This document shows positions 24,282 through 33,306 of a stretch of DNA of 64,000 nt, piece by piece. Positions within the stretch are counted from its first letter, which is position 1; every line of letters begins with the position of its first letter. The translations under genes and the position numbers were made by a program. Location: positions 36,561 to 100,560 of the forward strand of contig UCFC01000009.1 in assembly GCA_900471515.1 (NCBI GenBank), in the 5' to 3' direction. The stretch comes from Hyphomicrobiales bacterium. Lineage in GTDB: Bacteria; Pseudomonadota; Alphaproteobacteria; Rhizobiales; Rhizobiaceae. The notes under the pieces are model-generated. The model was given only the letters and a program-made list of their open reading frames with translations. It had not been told where the DNA came from and searched no databases.

Positions 24282-25322
24282 TCAGAAGCGATCGACATCC
24301 AGAATTGCCTGGGCAAAGGCCTGCGGCGCTTCTTGCGGCAGGTTGTGACCTATACCGCCAGTGATGGTGCGATGCTCGTACCTGCCGGTAAACTTTCCGG
24401 CATAGGCCGAAGGTTCCGGATGCGGCGCGCCGTTGGCGTCACCCTCCATGGTGATGGTTGGCACGGTGATCACGGGGAAGGCAGCCAGCTTCTTCTCAAG
24501 CTCGTCATACTGGCGCTCGCCGTCGACGAGGCCAAGGCGCCAGCGGTAATTGTGAATGGTGATGGCGACATGGTCTGGGTTTTCGAATGCCTTGGCGGAA
24601 CGGTCGAAGGTTGCGTCGTCGAAGCTCCATTGCGGCGAAGCGAGCTTCCAGATCAGCTTGGCGAAATCGTGCCGGTTGGCCTCGTAACCCTCGCGACCGC
24701 GCTCGGTGGCGAAGTAGAACTGATACCACCAGGAAAGCTCGGCCTGCGGCGAAAGCGGCTTCCTGTTGGCCTCCTGGCTGCCGATCAGATAACCGCTGAC
24801 GGCCACCAGCGCCTTGCAGCGCTCCGGCCAGACAGCGGCCAGGATATCGGCGGTGCGACCGCCCCAATCGTAACCGCCGATGATGGCCCGCTCAATTTTC
24901 AGCGCATCCATAAAGGCGATAATGTCCGAAGCGATTGCGGCCTGCTGGCCGTTGCGCGGCGTATCGGCGGACAGGAATTCTGTCGCGCCATAGCCGCGCA
25001 GGTAGGGGATCAGCACCCGATAGCCGGCATCTGCAAGGACCGGCGCCACATCGACGAAACTGTAGATATCATAGGGCCAGCCATGGAGCAGAAGCACGGC
25101 CGGCCCATTTGCCGGACCGGCTTCGGCATAGCCGACATTGAGCACGCCTGCCTCGACCTGCTTCAGCGACGCAAAGGACGTATGCGAGCCGGCCTTGACG
25201 GTCTGCACGCCCGCTTGCGATTGCGCGGTCGCGCTGCTGGCAAGGCCGAATTCGGCCGCCGCCATGGTCACTGCGGCGACACCCAGAAAACGACGCCGCT
25301 GAAGATTGATTTGGCTGGACAT
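24282..25322 (-). CDS. Tat-exported alpha/beta hydrolase, epoxide-hydrolase-like
   Basis: 346 residues. A twin-arginine signal (LQRRRFLGVAAVTMAAAEFGLASSATA) indicates export of a folded protein. The mature part has the oxyanion motif HGWPYD, a nucleophile Asp in IGGYDWGGR and a catalytic His in GGIGHNLPQEAP; the Asp nucleophile and HGWP fit the epoxide hydrolase/dehalogenase branch. A substrate cannot be named. Start at 25322 places the Tat motif near the N-terminus; the upstream ATG at 25376 would bury it. Confidence 0.8.
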   Translation of the reverse strand: MSSQINLQRRRFLGVAAVTMAAAEFGLASSATAQSQAGVQTVKAGSHTSFASLKQVEAGVLNVGYAEAGPANGPAVLLLHGWPYDIYSFVDVAPVLADAGYRVLIPYLRGYGATEFLSADTPRNGQQAAIASDIIAFMDALKIERAIIGGYDWGGRTADILAAVWPERCKALVAVSGYLIGSQEANRKPLSPQAELSWWYQFYFATERGREGYEANRHDFAKLIWKLASPQWSFDDATFDRSAKAFENPDHVAITIHNYRWRLGLVDGERQYDELEKKLAAFPVITVPTITMEGDANGAPHPEPSAYAGKFTGRYEHRTITGGIGHNLPQEAPQAFAQAILDVDRF

Positions 25323-25459
25323 TGGCTCTCTCCGTTTCGAGTTGATGGCGGGGAGAAAACAGCCTGCATGTATCACCGATGTTTCGGGCGCCTGCTTCTA
25401 TTGCATGCCAATGTAGGATCCGGCCTTGCCGATACATTCGGATACATTTGGCTGCCTCT

Positions 25460-25831
25460 TCACCCGAGGATGCATTGGATGAGGAAAGCTCGTAGCGCGA
25501 TGGCGTTATTGTGTTCGTCATCGCTGGCGGCATAGAGCAGCGTGACGTTGCCCTTCTTTGCGAAATCGAGTACCTGGCTCACCTCTTCCCCCTTCTGCTG
25601 AAGCTCGGACGTGTAGCGCCGGCAGAACTCTTCCCAACGCTTCGGCTCGTGGTTGAACCAGTGGCGCAGCTCGTTGCTTGGCGCGACATCCTTTAGCCAG
25701 GCATCGAGCGCGGCATGCTCCTTGCTCACGCCGCGGGGCCAGATTCGATCGACCAGAAGGCGCGCGCCATCCGCATCTGCCTTGGGTTCATAGATTCGCC
25801 TGGTCTTAATCCTCTCGGGCCCGACCGTCAT
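25460..25831 (-). CDS. DUF488-family protein
   Basis: 123 residues with the family pattern RIYEPKADADGARLLVDRIWPRGVSKE, then WLKDVAPSNELRHWFNHEPKRWEEFCRRY. Function of the family is not established. GGGAGG lies shortly before the ATG at 25831. Confidence 0.85.
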   Translation of the reverse strand: MTVGPERIKTRRIYEPKADADGARLLVDRIWPRGVSKEHAALDAWLKDVAPSNELRHWFNHEPKRWEEFCRRYTSELQQKGEEVSQVLDFAKKGNVTLLYAASDDEHNNAIALRAFLIQCILG

Positions 25832-26048
25832 GGCAACCTCCCGCGCTGCCGACAGCAGCAGGAGGCCGCGGCCGGAGCCAACAACCGGAACAGGATAGCG
25901 CAGCCGCGACAAGGGCGCCTCCTACACTTTGGTACATTTCGCCACGAGGCCGGACACATCGGGGATACATCGCCTCGACCAGATTGGCACCGTAGCTGGT
26001 CGAGCCGCATCGCCGCCGACAACCCGATCACCGGTTTCAAAGGAAACG

Positions 26049-27827
26049 ATGATGACGCTTCTTGTCATTGCCTATCTCGGAGGGGCGCTGACCATAGTCA
26101 GCCCCTGCATCCTCCCCATCCTGCCCTTCGTCTTTGCCCGCGCTGGACAGCCGTTCTTGCGCGGCACGCTGCCTATGCTGATCGGCATGGCCGCCACTTT
26201 CGCGCTGGTGGCGACCCTTGCCGCCGTTGGCGGAAGCTGGGCGATCAATGCCAACGAATATGGCCGCCTTGCCGCGCTGCTTTTGCTTGTGATCTTCGGC
26301 ATCAGCCTGATTTCGCCGCGTGTCGCGAGTTTCATCACCCAGCCGCTCGTCGATTTCGGCAATCGCCTGCTGAACGCGTCCGGCAGGACGGGTGCTGCGC
26401 CGACCGCTGCGGGCGCACTCGTTCTCGGTGTCGCAACCGGCCTGCTTTGGGCGCCCTGCGCAGGACCCATCCTCGGCCTGGTGCTGACCGGTGCCGCATT
26501 GCAGGGCGCCAACCTGCAGACGACTTTGCTGCTGCTCGCCTATGCCGCCGGAGCGGCCACTTCGCTGGCTGTGGCACTTTGCGTCGGCGGGAAGGTCCTT
26601 GCCGGCATGAAGAAATCGCTCGGCGTCAGCGAGCGCATTCGCCAGGGCCTGGGTGGCGCCGTGCTTGCGGGCGTCGCCGTCATCGCGCTCGGCCTCGATA
26701 CCGGCCTGCTTTCCCAGCTTTCCTATGCCAGCACCACATCCCTCGAACAGGCTGTGCTCGACAGGTTGAATGTCAGGCCAAGCGACGGCCTGGCCCCTGA
26801 GGTCGCAAGCAACGACAAGACGATCGGTCTTGCGGATGCGACAAGGCCGTTTCACAGCGATTTGCCCATAGAAGGCCGCGCGCCGTCGCTCGATGGCGCG
26901 GTCGCATGGCTGAACTCACCGCCGCTGATGTCGGAGCAACTCCGCGGCAAGGTCGTGCTCGTCGATTTCTGGACCTATTCCTGCATCAACTGCATTCGCA
27001 CCACGCCCTATGTCCGCGCATGGGCCGAGAAGTACCGGGACCGGGGTCTGGTCGTCATCGGCGTGCACGCTCCGGAATTCGCCTTCGAGAAGAAGATCGA
27101 GAATGTCAAAAGGGCCGTCGGCGACTTCAAGATCGGCTATCCCGTCGCCATCGACAACGACTACAGGATCTGGCGCGCCTTCGATAACAGCTATTGGCCG
27201 GCCCACTACCTGATCGATGCCAGGGGCCATATCCGTTATCACCATTTCGGCGAAGGCAACTACGGCCAGACAGAACAGGCGATCCAGGATCTGCTGCACG
27301 AAGCTGGCGGCGACACGGCGGCAAGCGCATTGGTGACGCCGGATGCGAAGGGCGCGGAAGCAGCGCCCGACCTGAAGCACCTCGGTTCCGGCGAAACCTA
27401 TATCGGCTATCGTCAGGCCACGAGTTTTGCCTCCAGCGAGAGCATGCGCGCCGATGCCCCCAGGGACTATTCGGTCCGTCAGCCCGGTCTCAATCAGTGG
27501 GGTCTTTCGGGCAACTGGACAGTCGGGGCCGAAGAAGCGGTCCTCAACCAGGCAGGCGGTGGCATTGCTTATCGGTTCAGCGCGCGCGACCTGCATCTTG
27601 TCCTCGGCCCGGGCGCTGACGACAAACCGGTCCGCTTCCAGGTGCTGCTCGACGGCAAGATGCCAGGCGCCGACCATGGCAGCGATATCGACGCCGATGG
27701 GAACGGCACGGTGACATCGACCAGGCTCTACCAGCTGGTGCGCCAATCCAGTACCGTGGAAACACACGAGTTCGAGATCCGCTTCCTCGATCCCGGCGTC
27801 CGGGCCTATGCCTTCACGTTCGGCTGA
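26049..27827 (+). CDS. dipZ: DipZ-type fusion: CcdA-like membrane domain, thioredoxin-like domain and C-terminal DipZ domain
   Basis: 592 residues. The N-terminal ~240 residues are a CcdA/DsbD-beta-like electron conduit with its paired cysteines in SPCILPILPF and APCAGPILG. A periplasmic TlpA-like thioredoxin domain follows (about 300-430) with active site CINC in DFWTYSCINCIRTTPYVRAW. The last ~140 residues are the beta-rich DipZ C-terminal domain (SGNWTVG, YRFSARDLHLVLGP). It passes cytoplasmic reducing power to periplasmic thiols. AAGGA precedes the ATGATG start at 26049. Confidence 0.88.
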   Translation: MMTLLVIAYLGGALTIVSPCILPILPFVFARAGQPFLRGTLPMLIGMAATFALVATLAAVGGSWAINANEYGRLAALLLLVIFGISLISPRVASFITQPLVDFGNRLLNASGRTGAAPTAAGALVLGVATGLLWAPCAGPILGLVLTGAALQGANLQTTLLLLAYAAGAATSLAVALCVGGKVLAGMKKSLGVSERIRQGLGGAVLAGVAVIALGLDTGLLSQLSYASTTSLEQAVLDRLNVRPSDGLAPEVASNDKTIGLADATRPFHSDLPIEGRAPSLDGAVAWLNSPPLMSEQLRGKVVLVDFWTYSCINCIRTTPYVRAWAEKYRDRGLVVIGVHAPEFAFEKKIENVKRAVGDFKIGYPVAIDNDYRIWRAFDNSYWPAHYLIDARGHIRYHHFGEGNYGQTEQAIQDLLHEAGGDTAASALVTPDAKGAEAAPDLKHLGSGETYIGYRQATSFASSESMRADAPRDYSVRQPGLNQWGLSGNWTVGAEEAVLNQAGGGIAYRFSARDLHLVLGPGADDKPVRFQVLLDGKMPGADHGSDIDADGNGTVTSTRLYQLVRQSSTVETHEFEIRFLDPGVRAYAFTFG

Positions 27828-27837
27828 GCATTCCTTG

Positions 27838-27859
27838 GCCGGCGGATCACTCCGCCGGC
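27838..27859. terminator. Hairpin between convergent dipZ and dhaL
   Basis: GCCGGCGGA (27838-27846) pairs with TCCGCCGGC (27851-27859); the loop holds the dhaL stop codon. No T-tract on either side, so termination would be weak or Rho-assisted. Confidence 0.4.
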
Positions 27860-28503
27860 TCGTTTTCCGTGAACGTCTCCTTCATCGCCTTGATGATCAC
27901 GACGGCCGATGCCGCGCCCGGATCGATGTGGCCAAGGGACCGTTCGCCCAGCCGGGCTGCACGCCCGCGGGTGGCCACCATCGAACGGGTCGAGCGCGCG
28001 CCGGCGTCGGCTGCCTCCAGAATGTCGTTCCACATATCCGAGACGCCGGCCTGTCGGTCACGCGCGGCAGCTGCCGCTTCGGTTGCCGGGATCCAGGCGT
28101 CGAGCATGGTCTTGTCGCCCCGCTGCCCCTTGCCGCGGTCCCTGATGCCTGATGTCATCGCCTCGACCAGCGCGGCCTGAGCGGCGATTGAAAGCGTCTC
28201 ATCCTGCTTCAGCGTCTGCGCTGCCTTGCGAAAAGCAGTGGCATAGAGCGGACCGGTCGATGCTCCGACGGCGTCGAGGAAGGCCGATGCGGCCAGCGAA
28301 AAGACCTCCGACGGCAGCATCGCATCGAGGTCATGCTTGGCCAGCTGGCCGTTCACGGCCTGAAAGCCGAGCGACATGGTGATGCCGTGATCGGCATCAC
28401 CGATCGCGCCATCCAGATCGGAAAGATGATCCTTCTCGGCCGAGATCGCCACCGATATCCGGTGAAACATCCTGCTGAGGCGGCGGGCCGCGTTTGCCGA
28501 CAT
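27847..28503 (-). CDS. dhaL: Dihydroxyacetone-kinase-type ADP-binding subunit (DhaL), copy 1
   Basis: 218 residues, all-helical DhaL fold. The metal/nucleotide block is LSDLDGAIGDADHGITMSLGF; further blocks are GASTGPLYATAF, GQRGDKTMLDAW, GARSTRSM and RAARLGERSLGHIDPGAASA. The Asp residues in GDADHG coordinate the Mg ions. In PTS-dependent systems DhaL hands phosphate from DhaM to the DhaK-bound ketose; no DhaM is in this window, so ATP use directly or a remote DhaM must be assumed. GGGAGG precedes the ATG. Confidence 0.88.
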   Translation of the reverse strand: MSANAARRLSRMFHRISVAISAEKDHLSDLDGAIGDADHGITMSLGFQAVNGQLAKHDLDAMLPSEVFSLAASAFLDAVGASTGPLYATAFRKAAQTLKQDETLSIAAQAALVEAMTSGIRDRGKGQRGDKTMLDAWIPATEAAAAARDRQAGVSDMWNDILEAADAGARSTRSMVATRGRAARLGERSLGHIDPGAASAVVIIKAMKETFTENEPAE

Positions 28504-28554
28504 GCGTATCCTCCCAAATCATGCAGCCCAGCCCGTGGGATGCCTTCTTGCTTT

Positions 28555-30645
28555 TCAGTTCACGACCCTCAGAAACGCCGTGTCGCAGGGGTGATGCAGC
28601 AGATCCGTCAGTTCCTGATCGAGATGCAGTATCGATATGGATGCGCCGACCATATCAAGCGATGTGCAATAATGCCCCACCCAGTTCGCTTCGATCCTGA
28701 TGCCCTTGGCGCTCAGGCGCTGCTCCACCCGCCGGTAGAGAATATAGAGTTCCATCAGCGGCGTACCGCCGAAAGAGTTGACGAGAACGGCGACGCGATC
28801 CCCCGCCGCGGCCTTCATCTCCGAGAATATCCGGTCCATGACGACATCGACCACGGCATCGGCGCTCATCATCTTCTCGCGCATCACACCCGGTTCGCCG
28901 TGGATGCCCATGCCGATTTCGATATCGTCGGGACCGATCTCGAAATTGTGGCGGCGGGTCTGCGGAAGGGAGCAGGGCTCGAGCGCCACCCCCATCGTGA
29001 AGGTGCGGGCATTGGCTTTTCGCGTTGCCGCCTCGCAAGCATCCAGCGTCAGGCCGCGATCGCAGGCCGCCCCGGCAATCTTGAAGATGAAGAAATTGCC
29101 GGCAACGCCGCGCCGGCCGTCCCGATCCTCCAAGGGCGAGGAGGAAATGTCGTCGGTCGTCACCACCGTGCGGACCTCGATATTGTCCTCGGCGGCCATT
29201 TCCGCAGCCATCTCGAAGTTCATGACGTCGCCGGCGTAGTTGCCATAGACGAAGAGCACGCCCTCGCCGCCCGATGCCGCCTTGGCGCATTGCAGGATCG
29301 GCCCGGGAGGCGGGGAGGAAAAGATGTTGCCGACCGCGACCGCGTCCGCCAGCCCCTTGCCCACATAACCGAGGAAGGCTGGCTCATGGCCGGTACCACC
29401 GCCGACGACCAGGCCGACCTTGCCGGGCCGTGGGCCTGAGCGGGCAACAAGCGCGCGGTTGGAACTGTCGACCGGACGAAGGTAATTCGCATGCGCCTTG
29501 ACGACACCCTCGAGCATTTCCTCGACGACATCGTCAGGATTGTTCAGGAACTTCTTGATATGCGTGCGGGCGCTGGTGAGCGGCGCCGAAATCTCGCTTT
29601 CCACGCGCGGCCGCTGGGAGAGCTTTTGCGCGAACTCCGTGACGCCATCGGCATTGAGAATGCCGCGGCCGGTGGCGGCGTCCGTGATGAGCACATTGAC
29701 GTAGCCGCCGCGCAGTGCGGCGAGAATGGCCGGCACCTTGTCGAAGCCGCCGGCGACGGCAATGCGCATGTTGATCTTCTTCAGGAGATCGAGCGACATG
29801 CCGATGGTGCGATCGTCCAGCGGACCGGCCACCGGACGGCCATGGCCGTCGATGAAGCGGCCGGCCACGACACCGGTCGCGTCCTTGGCGAGATAATCCT
29901 GCAGCGACACGGAATCGAAAAAGCCGCTGGTGTGGATGGTGGAATTGGGGCGCATGGAGGCGATGCCGAAAACCACTCTGTTTGCCCGCGAAAGCGCTTC
30001 GAACTGGCGATCGATCAGCGGTTCGCGCATCAGCAGATCACGCACTTCGGCGCTGGATACGATGGCGGGCGCCGCAATGTTGATCAGCCGGCCGTCGACC
30101 GCATCGGCAAAAGCCGCGGCACAAAGTTCCGGCGTATAGGCGAACGTCGCGCTCGTGCCCCCCGTCGCCTGCACGACGGTCATGTCCTGCAGTCCCGGAA
30201 TGGCGGCCTGCTCGCCGACCGCCATGATGGTGCGACCCCAGACAACCGCCAGCGTATCGCCCGATTTCAGGAGCTTCTGCAGCGCCTGGGCACCGGCTGC
30301 GCCGAGCCGTTCGATCAGCGGTCGGGCATTGTCGTCGCTCGGCACGACAAGACAGTCGTGCAGGCCGAAATGCCGCTTCAGCTCCTGCGCGATGGTCAAC
30401 GAACTCAGGCGCGATGGTTCGATCGAGATATTGACGATGCCGCGGGCGCGGGCATCGGCGAGATAGCTGTTTACCGTCGCGCGCGAAATGCCCATGGTTT
30501 CCGCGATATCGCCCTGGGTCATGCCGTCTTCATAATAGAGCCAGCAGGCCCAGACATAGGGGTCGTCACCATAGCGCAGCGGGATGGGCTCGGCCGCGAT
30601 ATCCGCCGTGTTGTTCTTTCGTGCCGATGATGTCTTAGCCGTCAT
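28555..30645 (-). CDS. SorC-type transcription regulator fused to a DhaK ketose-kinase domain
   Basis: 696 residues. Residues ~25-75 are the HTH (YYEDGMTQGDIAETMGISRATVNSYLADARARGIV); residues ~80-340 are the SorC sugar-phosphate-binding domain (GLHDCLVVPSDD, VVWGRTIMAV, VVQATGGTSA, GRPVAGPLDDRTIGMSLDLLK). From ~363 to the end is a full DhaK domain (KFLNNPDDVVEEMLEG, VGGGTGHEPAFLGYVGKGL, YGNYAGDVMNF). DhaK binds its ketose covalently through a His in GIHGEPG, kept here as about His582. So a kinase subunit and a regulator of the SorC type are one polypeptide between two dhaL genes. I infer that pathway flux or substrate occupancy is coupled to transcription. Confidence 0.9.
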   Translation of the reverse strand: MTAKTSSARKNNTADIAAEPIPLRYGDDPYVWACWLYYEDGMTQGDIAETMGISRATVNSYLADARARGIVNISIEPSRLSSLTIAQELKRHFGLHDCLVVPSDDNARPLIERLGAAGAQALQKLLKSGDTLAVVWGRTIMAVGEQAAIPGLQDMTVVQATGGTSATFAYTPELCAAAFADAVDGRLINIAAPAIVSSAEVRDLLMREPLIDRQFEALSRANRVVFGIASMRPNSTIHTSGFFDSVSLQDYLAKDATGVVAGRFIDGHGRPVAGPLDDRTIGMSLDLLKKINMRIAVAGGFDKVPAILAALRGGYVNVLITDAATGRGILNADGVTEFAQKLSQRPRVESEISAPLTSARTHIKKFLNNPDDVVEEMLEGVVKAHANYLRPVDSSNRALVARSGPRPGKVGLVVGGGTGHEPAFLGYVGKGLADAVAVGNIFSSPPPGPILQCAKAASGGEGVLFVYGNYAGDVMNFEMAAEMAAEDNIEVRTVVTTDDISSSPLEDRDGRRGVAGNFFIFKIAGAACDRGLTLDACEAATRKANARTFTMGVALEPCSLPQTRRHNFEIGPDDIEIGMGIHGEPGVMREKMMSADAVVDVVMDRIFSEMKAAAGDRVAVLVNSFGGTPLMELYILYRRVEQRLSAKGIRIEANWVGHYCTSLDMVGASISILHLDQELTDLLHHPCDTAFLRVVN

Positions 30646-30729
30646 CCTGCCTGGTTTCTCCTCGTCTGCGATCGACGGCGAAGATGAGCGTAAAAGCCGC
30701 GGTTTTCAACGTGCCTCCGCCCGATTGTT

Positions 30730-30751
30730 CCCGGCCGCCGAAGCGGCCGGG
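30730..30751 (-). repeat. Tetraloop hairpin between dhaL2 and the SorC-DhaK gene
   Basis: CCCGGCCGC (30730-30738) and GCGGCCGGG (30743-30751) enclose CGAA, which on the minus-strand transcript is a stable UUCG-loop hairpin. No T-tract follows, so it probably protects or partly attenuates the message rather than ending it. Confidence 0.55.
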
Positions 30752-30797
30752 AGGTGCGGCAAGGGAGGATCGCGGGCTCTCACCAAAGCCCGATCTG

Positions 30798-31445
30798 TCA
30801 GGCGGGCTGAAGCCTGGTTTCCACGCCGCCCGCCAGCGACTTCAGGATCAGCGCGCAAGACGTCGCGCCGGCATCGAGCACGCCGAGCGAACGTTCGCCG
30901 AGCCGGCTTGCCCGACCGATCTTGGCGACGAGATCGCGCGTGCTGTCCCGTCCGGCCTCGGCAGCCGCGACCAGCGCCTGAAGGGCCTCGCTGAAGGATT
31001 TGCCGCCGGCAATAGCCGTATCGAATGCGGCAATCGCCGGCACCAGCGTGTCGAGCAGGGTCTTGTCGCCAACCTTGGCCGAGCCGATCGCCTGAATGCC
31101 GTCGAGCCCGTTGTGCAGCATGGCGCTGAAAGTCGCCGCATCGATGCGATCGGACTTTTCGATCGTTTCGGCGAACTGCGTGAACATCACGCCGTAGAGC
31201 GGCCCCATCGAACCGCCGATCTCCGTCATCAGCACCGTGCCGAGCGTGTCGAGCGCTTCCGCCAGTGACATATCCGCACCCTTGATCCGCTCGGCCGCCA
31301 TGCCGAAACCCTTGGCCATGTTGACGCCGTGGTCGCCGTCACCGATCTTGCCGTCGATTTCGCTCAGATAGGCGCGGTTTTCGATGATCCGGTCTGCCAG
31401 CGACAGAACGATATCGCCCGATTTGGCGTTCTGGAATTGCTGCAT
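30798..31445 (-). CDS. dhaL: Dihydroxyacetone-kinase-type ADP-binding subunit (DhaL), copy 2
   Basis: 215 residues. DhaL motifs are LSEIDGKIGDGDHGVNMAKGF, GGSMGPLYGVMF, KVGDKTLLDTLVPA, GRDSTRDLVAKIGRASRLGERSLGVLDAGATS. The nucleotide site Asp residues in GDGDHG are present. It is 14 bases downstream of dhaK, with GGGAGG before the ATG at 31445, so this pair likely makes one kinase and the fusion protein plus DhaL1 another. Confidence 0.9.
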   Translation of the reverse strand: MQQFQNAKSGDIVLSLADRIIENRAYLSEIDGKIGDGDHGVNMAKGFGMAAERIKGADMSLAEALDTLGTVLMTEIGGSMGPLYGVMFTQFAETIEKSDRIDAATFSAMLHNGLDGIQAIGSAKVGDKTLLDTLVPAIAAFDTAIAGGKSFSEALQALVAAAEAGRDSTRDLVAKIGRASRLGERSLGVLDAGATSCALILKSLAGGVETRLQPA

Positions 31446-31459
31446 TCGCCTGCCTCCCC

Positions 31460-32455
31460 TCAAAGCATCGCCGGGCACTGGACATCGACATCCAGCAGCC
31501 GCTTCAGCTCGTCGTCCAGCGCCATCACGGTCAGCGTCGCGCCCACCATTTCCAGCGATGTGAAATAGTTGCCGATATAGACTTTGTGGATCTTCAGCCC
31601 GCGTGCGGCAATCTCTGATTCGATCGTGTCGTGGAGGATATAGAGTTCGTTGAGCGGCGAGGCACCGAGACCCGAGACGATCACCGCAACTTCGGTCCCG
31701 GAAGCAAGCTGGTGATCGTCGAGCACGATCTTCGCCATCTCCTCGGCAACCTCCTTGGCCGATTTCAGCGGCTCGACGCGCACGCCGGGCTCGCCATGGT
31801 GGCCGATGCCGACCTCCATCGTGCCGGGTTCGATGGTGAAATTCGGATGGCCGACCGACGGCAGCGTACAGGGGCCGAGACCGACGCCGATCGAACGGCA
31901 ATTGTCGATCGCCTTCTGCGCCGTCGCGCGGACCTCTTCGAGGCTTGCGCCTTCGGCGGCCCTTGCCGCGCCGCACTTCCACATGAAGATTTCGCCGGCA
32001 ACGCCGCGGCGCTTTTCGCGCTCCTCGGGGCCTGCGGAACACACGTCGTCATTGGCGACGACGGTGGCGATCTCGATGCCCTCCTTCGCCGCCAGCTTGA
32101 TCGCCATCTTCACGTTCATGTTGTCGCCGGCATAATTGCCGTAGAGGCAGACGACCCCTTTGCCGCCATTGGCTTCGCGCGCCGCATCAAGGAAGCTCTT
32201 TGCGGTTGGCGAGGAGAAAAGCTCGCCGATGGCGACGGCATCCAGCATGTTGCGGCCGGTATAGCCGATGAAGGCCGGCTCATGACCCGAGCCGCCGCCG
32301 GTGATGACGCCCACCTTGCCGGAGACCGGCGCATGACGGGCCGCGACGACACGGGGATTTTGTGCCGATAGCCTGACGATATCGGCATGGGCCTTGACGA
32401 AGCCCTTGACGGTATCCTCGACGACCTCATCCGGATTGTTGATAAACCGCTGCAT
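31460..32455 (-). CDS. dhaK: Dihydroxyacetone-kinase-type ketose-binding subunit (DhaK)
   Basis: 331 residues. Glycine-rich blocks ITGGGSGHEPAFIGYTG and YGNYAGDNMNVKMA, KRRGVAGEIFMWK, GLGPCTLPSVG, and the substrate-bonding His220 in GIGHHGEPG. DhaK attaches the ketose carbonyl to this His before phosphorylation. Neighbour enzymes suggest a C4 ketose (erythrulose) as well as dihydroxyacetone as possible substrates; that choice is inference. Confidence 0.9.
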   Translation of the reverse strand: MQRFINNPDEVVEDTVKGFVKAHADIVRLSAQNPRVVAARHAPVSGKVGVITGGGSGHEPAFIGYTGRNMLDAVAIGELFSSPTAKSFLDAAREANGGKGVVCLYGNYAGDNMNVKMAIKLAAKEGIEIATVVANDDVCSAGPEEREKRRGVAGEIFMWKCGAARAAEGASLEEVRATAQKAIDNCRSIGVGLGPCTLPSVGHPNFTIEPGTMEVGIGHHGEPGVRVEPLKSAKEVAEEMAKIVLDDHQLASGTEVAVIVSGLGASPLNELYILHDTIESEIAARGLKIHKVYIGNYFTSLEMVGATLTVMALDDELKRLLDVDVQCPAML

Positions 32456-32477
32456 AATAGTTCCTATCTCCCGCGCG

Positions 32478-33248
32478 TCAGATAATGGTGTAGCCGCCGT
32501 CGACCAGAAGGTCCGCGCCGTTGATCATATCGGCACCGTTTGAAGCCAGGAACACCGCAGCCGCCGCAATCTCTTCGGGAAACGCGAAACGGCCGGACGG
32601 AATGCGCTGCTTCAGCGCCTCGCCGCGCGGGCCGTCCCAGGCCTTCCTGCCAAGGTCGGTCAGGACGACGGTCGGAGAGATCGTATTGACGGTGATGCCA
32701 TGCTTGCCCCATTCGGCGGCGAGCGTCTTGGAAAGGCCGATAACGCCGAATTTCGAGGCGCAGTAGGCGACATGCTGATCAATGGCGACGGAACCTGCCT
32801 GCGACGCCATATTGATGATCTTGCCGCCTTTGCCCGCCCTGATCATGGCGCGGCCCGCGGCCTGGGAAACCAGGAACGTGCCCTTGAGATTGATCGCGAT
32901 CGTCTTGTCCCAGGCATCGAGGCTAAGCTCTTCAGCCGGAGCGAGCATGACGACGCCGGCGCTGTTGACTGCGATGTCGATGCTGCCGAACGCAGCCTCG
33001 ACGCCGGCAACCACCTTTTCGACCGATTGCGGATCCGACACATCGCAAACGAAGGACTTCGCGCCATTGCCAAGCTCTTCGGCCTTGGCCCGTGCCACCG
33101 ATTCGTTGATATCGACGACGGCAAGGACGGCGCCCTTGGCAGCCATGGCGGATGCGATGGCGCTGCCGATGCCGGATGCGCCGCCCGTGACCAGAGCGAC
33201 CTTGCCGCTCAGGGAAAAGTTGAGGTCAACCTGTTTGGAATCAGTCAT
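32478..33248 (-). CDS. Short-chain dehydrogenase/reductase, polyol-dehydrogenase-like
   Basis: 256 residues, classical SDR: coenzyme motif TGGASGIG, NSAG in IDIAVNSAGVV, catalytic Ser in NMASQAGSVA and YCASK (Tyr-x-x-x-Lys), C-terminal GADLLVDGGY. An Asp-Ile pair after strand two (VVDINES) favours NAD over NADP. In a locus with two ketose kinases and sugar transporters it likely oxidises a polyol such as a tetritol to the ketose that DhaK then phosphorylates. Confidence 0.85.
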   Translation of the reverse strand: MTDSKQVDLNFSLSGKVALVTGGASGIGSAIASAMAAKGAVLAVVDINESVARAKAEELGNGAKSFVCDVSDPQSVEKVVAGVEAAFGSIDIAVNSAGVVMLAPAEELSLDAWDKTIAINLKGTFLVSQAAGRAMIRAGKGGKIINMASQAGSVAIDQHVAYCASKFGVIGLSKTLAAEWGKHGITVNTISPTVVLTDLGRKAWDGPRGEALKQRIPSGRFAFPEEIAAAAVFLASNGADMINGADLLVDGGYTII

Positions 33249-33274
33249 GGCTCTTTCTCGAACGCTCGGGGTTT

Positions 33275-33297
33275 GGGGCGGGAGATGATCCCGCCCC
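33275..33297. repeat. Intercistronic stem-loop between binding-protein gene and SDR gene
   Basis: GGGGCGGGA (33275-33283) pairs with TCCCGCCCC (33289-33297), five-base loop, directly after the ribose-type binding-protein stop in the direction of transcription. No T-tract. Confidence 0.6.
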
Positions 33298-33306
33298 AGG
33301 GAGGGG

